Shown: positions 61,465 to 64,000 of the stretch, piece by piece
Position numbering within the stretch: position 1 is the first letter of the stretch
How the letters are laid out: every line of letters begins with the position of its first letter
Source of the DNA: Chitinophagaceae bacterium
GTDB lineage: Bacteria > Bacteroidota > Bacteroidia > Chitinophagales > Chitinophagaceae
Direction: 5' to 3'
DNA length: 64,000 bases
Assembly (NCBI GenBank): GCA_016721085.1
Contig: JADKJI010000062.1
Coordinates: 1 to 64,000 of the forward strand
The notes under the pieces: generated by a model
What the model was told of the DNA's origin: nothing
What the model saw: only the letters and a program-made list of their open reading frames with translations
Database searches by the model: none
Program-made: the position numbers and the translations under genes

Positions 61465-62664
61465 ATGAGTAAATGGCCATTACCAAAAAAAATACTCTAT
61501 AGCATTATTGCCAGCTTTCTTGTGCTACTGGCAATTGAAGCTGTATTCCGAATCATTTTCTGGATAAATAATAAGGACTATAAAACAACGGTTTTTATTC
61601 AAGGCAACACTATCCAGAAAGATGATAGCCTGCTCATTTTCCGTAATCGTCCATTTTACCTTGATCAGCAACACCGGTTTCAGTATAACGAAGAAGGAAT
61701 GAAATCTGTTCCTGGCGATGTATTGATACCTGAAAAGAAGTCCAATGATTTTTGGGTATTGCTTTTGGGAGCCTCCACTATGGAAGGAATGGGCTCTAAT
61801 AATGACGGAGTGTGGCTCGATATAACAGGCACTACCGACCATCCCTATTATGAAACCATTGCCTGGTACCTGCAACAGCAATTACAAGAGAAAATGCCCG
61901 ACAGAAAAGTAAGGGTTTTCAATGCAGCTAACTCCAGCTACACCATTGAACAATCAAGGATTAGATGCGAGATGTTGCTGAAAAAGATACATCCTGACTG
62001 GGTGATATCGCTAGATGGGCAGAACAATCCACCCACTCTTGCTGATACAAGCTCTGTGCTATCGATCGTAAAAAAAGACTGGGAGATGAATCCAACAAAG
62101 TCATTCCCTCTATCATGGATCATACCTCTTACATCGCATAGTGCATTTGTAAACAGTATGAAGCAATATGTCTTTCATCGAAAAACAGAGGGCCGCTTAG
62201 AAACAGCTGCCAGCAACAATTACCCTGAAAGAAGGAAATGGCTTCAAGTAGGTCCGGCTGCTATTAAAGCTGATACTGTTTCAAAGGGTGTCTCAAATGC
62301 TGTAGAAACATATTATAAAGAGTGGCTCCAATTCGATAGTGCACTTACCCAAAAACAGCAAAAGCACCTGCTTTTATTACAGCCACATATTCTCTTCAGG
62401 AATACTTCATTGTTAGACAGTACAGAAAAGGCACTTTACTCTTATTATTCTACTGAATGGAATGATGAACAGAAAAATGGCTTCCTGATAAAACTAAGAG
62501 ATGAGTTTAAGGGAAAAACGATCGGACATTCTTCAATGGCTATACTAAATGAGGTGGACACTTTACATCAACAGGTATTTGTAGACTATTGCCATTTCAC
62601 TCAAAAAACAAATCGATTTGTAGCCACAGTTCTTCTTAATTATATTCTGAAAGAGCAACCATGA
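61465..62664 (+). CDS. Membrane-anchored SGNH/GDSL-like protein
   Basis: 399 residues from ATG 61465 (MSKWPLPKKILYSIIASFLV). One N-terminal membrane helix (ILYSIIASFLVLLAIEAVFR) puts the rest outside the cytoplasm. Block I is VLLLGASTMEGMGSNNDG (Ser nucleophile in GASTMEG), VFNAANSSYTIEQSRIRCEM corresponds to block II, WVISLDGQNNPP to block III, and VDYCHFTQKTNRF holds the Asp-x-x-His pair. Likely an O-acetyl or acyl esterase/transferase acting on a surface glycan. Start chosen over 61405 because the helix follows it directly. Confidence 0.72.
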   Translation: MSKWPLPKKILYSIIASFLVLLAIEAVFRIIFWINNKDYKTTVFIQGNTIQKDDSLLIFRNRPFYLDQQHRFQYNEEGMKSVPGDVLIPEKKSNDFWVLLLGASTMEGMGSNNDGVWLDITGTTDHPYYETIAWYLQQQLQEKMPDRKVRVFNAANSSYTIEQSRIRCEMLLKKIHPDWVISLDGQNNPPTLADTSSVLSIVKKDWEMNPTKSFPLSWIIPLTSHSAFVNSMKQYVFHRKTEGRLETAASNNYPERRKWLQVGPAAIKADTVSKGVSNAVETYYKEWLQFDSALTQKQQKHLLLLQPHILFRNTSLLDSTEKALYSYYSTEWNDEQKNGFLIKLRDEFKGKTIGHSSMAILNEVDTLHQQVFVDYCHFTQKTNRFVATVLLNYILKEQP

Positions 62665-62695
62665 CTTCAAACTGGTTAATTAAAATAATTACTTC

Positions 62696-62703
62696 TACAT
62701 TTG
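62696..62703 (+). promoter_or_regulatory. -7 box for the polytopic protein gene
   Basis: TACATTTG fits TAnnTTTG, 36 bases before the ATG at 62739. A TGGT lies near the expected upstream position but no TTTG. Confidence 0.4.
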
Positions 62704-62738
62704 GGTAACCCGAGAAACGGGTAAGCTATCGCCAGGCT

Positions 62739-63992
62739 ATGTCACCCTTTGTATTAATTCCTATATTATATATTTTATTCACCTGGATCTATTACAAGTG
62801 GAGTAAATCTCATTCCCTGGATCTTTCCTGGCAACAGGTGGCTTTAGCTTTTGGTCTTAAGGTTTTGCTGGGTGTTGCTTATGGTTATATTTTCTATACC
62901 TATTATAAAGGAGATGACACCTGGTATTTCAATAGCCTGGCTGAAGGAGAATACCAGAAACTGGTAACCGATACGGGGCAGTTCTTCAGTGATTTCAATC
63001 CGATACCTGCGTTCAGCAGAAATCCTACTATCGGCGAAGGTTGGTATTTCTATCTTTCGGAACTGGAATTAGCATTGCTTACAAAACCGCTTGCCTTATT
63101 TCATTTCATAACAGGAGGTGACTATTATAATAACGTAGTACTATATAATTTCATAAGCTTTTGGCCGATGCTATGGTTATATGGGACTTATAAAGAAGTG
63201 TTTCCAAACAAAAAGACCGCTCTTTATATAACCATATTTCTGGTACCCTCGCTTTTATTTTGGCTTAGCGGTATTAGAGGAGATGGCTATCTCATGCTTT
63301 TCCTTGTATTGCTACTGGTTAATTTTCATCAATGGGTATCGGGAAGAAAAGGAAAACAATTGCTTTATATTTTGATTGGCATAGCCGGCATCATAGTATT
63401 CAGAAGCGTTTTATTATTCTTATTATTACCGGTTCTTACCTGCTGGTTCATAACAGTAAGATTCAGGAAAAAAATACTTCCTGTAGTAGCCATAGTTTAT
63501 GGAATAACGGCCATCTTGTTTTTTGGAAGCATTTTTGTTTCTGCAGAAAAGAACCTGCCAGGTATAGTTTCAGAAAGACAAGCGGCATTCTTACGATTAA
63601 AAGGCAATACGAGGTACGAACTGGATAGTTTGCGGCCTACTGTTGGAAGTTACCTGAAAGTTTTACCACAGGCCATCAATAATAGTTTCTTCAGACCCTA
63701 TGCATGGGAATGGAAAGGGTCTTTACAAGGGGTGGCCGCCATCGATATCTTATTATTATTCATACTGGCCTTTTTGTGTTTCTGGAAAAATGAGGGATCA
63801 GCAGCATTACATTTCTCAAGACCTCTTTTATTTTATCCGATCATTTTTGCCATCACCTTGTACATATTTATCGGTTACACCATCCCTTTTCCCGGGGCTA
63901 TTATCCGCTATAAAATACCGGGCGAATGGTTCCTTGTAATAGCCTTTATAACGGGCATTTCATGGCAAAAACTGATTAAATTAAAAAAATAA
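62739..63992 (+). CDS. Polytopic membrane protein, unrecognised family
   Basis: 417 residues with about ten hydrophobic helices (for example FVLIPILYILFTWIYYKW, LLGVAYGYIFYTYY, YITIFLVPSLLFWLSG, LLYILIGIAGIIVFRSVLL, VVAIVYGITAILFFGSIF, AIDILLLFILAFLCFW, PIIFAITLYIFIGYTI). The loop YYKGDDTWYFNSLAEGEYQK after helix 2 has an acidic pair at a position where GT-C-fold transferases carry catalytic acids, and LSGIRGDGYLMLFLVLLLV recalls EpsG/polymerase-like proteins. With glycosyltransferases and an SGNH protein next door, a role in polysaccharide synthesis is plausible but not shown. Confidence 0.5.
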   Translation: MSPFVLIPILYILFTWIYYKWSKSHSLDLSWQQVALAFGLKVLLGVAYGYIFYTYYKGDDTWYFNSLAEGEYQKLVTDTGQFFSDFNPIPAFSRNPTIGEGWYFYLSELELALLTKPLALFHFITGGDYYNNVVLYNFISFWPMLWLYGTYKEVFPNKKTALYITIFLVPSLLFWLSGIRGDGYLMLFLVLLLVNFHQWVSGRKGKQLLYILIGIAGIIVFRSVLLFLLLPVLTCWFITVRFRKKILPVVAIVYGITAILFFGSIFVSAEKNLPGIVSERQAAFLRLKGNTRYELDSLRPTVGSYLKVLPQAINNSFFRPYAWEWKGSLQGVAAIDILLLFILAFLCFWKNEGSAALHFSRPLLFYPIIFAITLYIFIGYTIPFPGAIIRYKIPGEWFLVIAFITGISWQKLIKLKK

Positions 63993-64000
63993 TACATATT

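Overview
The window looks like a chromosomal segment of a Bacteroidota bacterium, most likely family Chitinophagaceae. The reasons are promoter -7 boxes of the TAnnTTTG type with TTTG/TTTC about 19 bp upstream, a type IX secretion (T9SS) C-terminal sorting domain, families typical of the phylum (DUF3667, DUF6544, DUF4369-thioredoxin, DPP-IV-like peptidase, heptose epimerase) and many low-complexity 'word' repeats between genes. No rRNA, tRNA, CRISPR array, IS element or prophage was recognised.

Layout. (1) 1-5.6 kb is a gene graveyard: multiply frameshifted remnants of a DUF2202 ferritin-like protein, a GH3 beta-glucosidase and a Gfo/Idh/MocA oxidoreductase. (2) 5.6-12.5 kb holds small accessory genes, about half carrying single frameshifts (DUF6544, a two-piece conserved protein, DUF6326, ankyrin), separated by composite intergenic repeats. 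(3) 12.4-16.2 kb holds a YhiN-type flavoprotein, a PlsC-like acyltransferase, a YiiX-like cysteine hydrolase and map. (4) 16.2-28.7 kb is the S10-spc ribosomal superoperon on the minus strand, rpsJ to secY, ending in a terminator. (5) 28.9-34.1 kb is a co-oriented block of five non-ribosomal genes (SnoaL-like, thioredoxin, GNAT, DUF4126, DPP-IV-like) between the S10 and str operons. (6) 34.4-37.8 kb is the str operon rpsL-rpsG-fusA with its own promoters and terminators. (7) 38-41.6 kb is a large repetitive surface protein whose T9SS sorting domain is out of frame. (8) 41.9-59.3 kb is mostly housekeeping: ilvE, rdgB, an ECF sigma and putative anti-sigma pair, a thioesterase, a frameshifted aroE coupled to a ComA homologue, a TPR protein, yidC, pyrG, proC, the heptose epimerase and purL. 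(9) 59.4-64 kb looks like surface-polysaccharide functions: two colliding glycosyltransferases, an SGNH-like protein and a polytopic membrane protein.

The strongest unusual signal is in the spacers. At least eight short-word families (7-11 bp units) build long hairpins or tandem arrays, are combined in a recurring order, sit inside the ribosomal operon, and in places supply stop codons or border start codons of genes. One 24-nt hairpin shows compensatory stem changes between copies. The second theme is the number of single-base frameshifts in otherwise well-conserved genes (aroE, TPR protein, T9SS protein and others), which is either real decay or assembly indels and needs read-level checking. 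I found no convincing new defence or enzymatic system.
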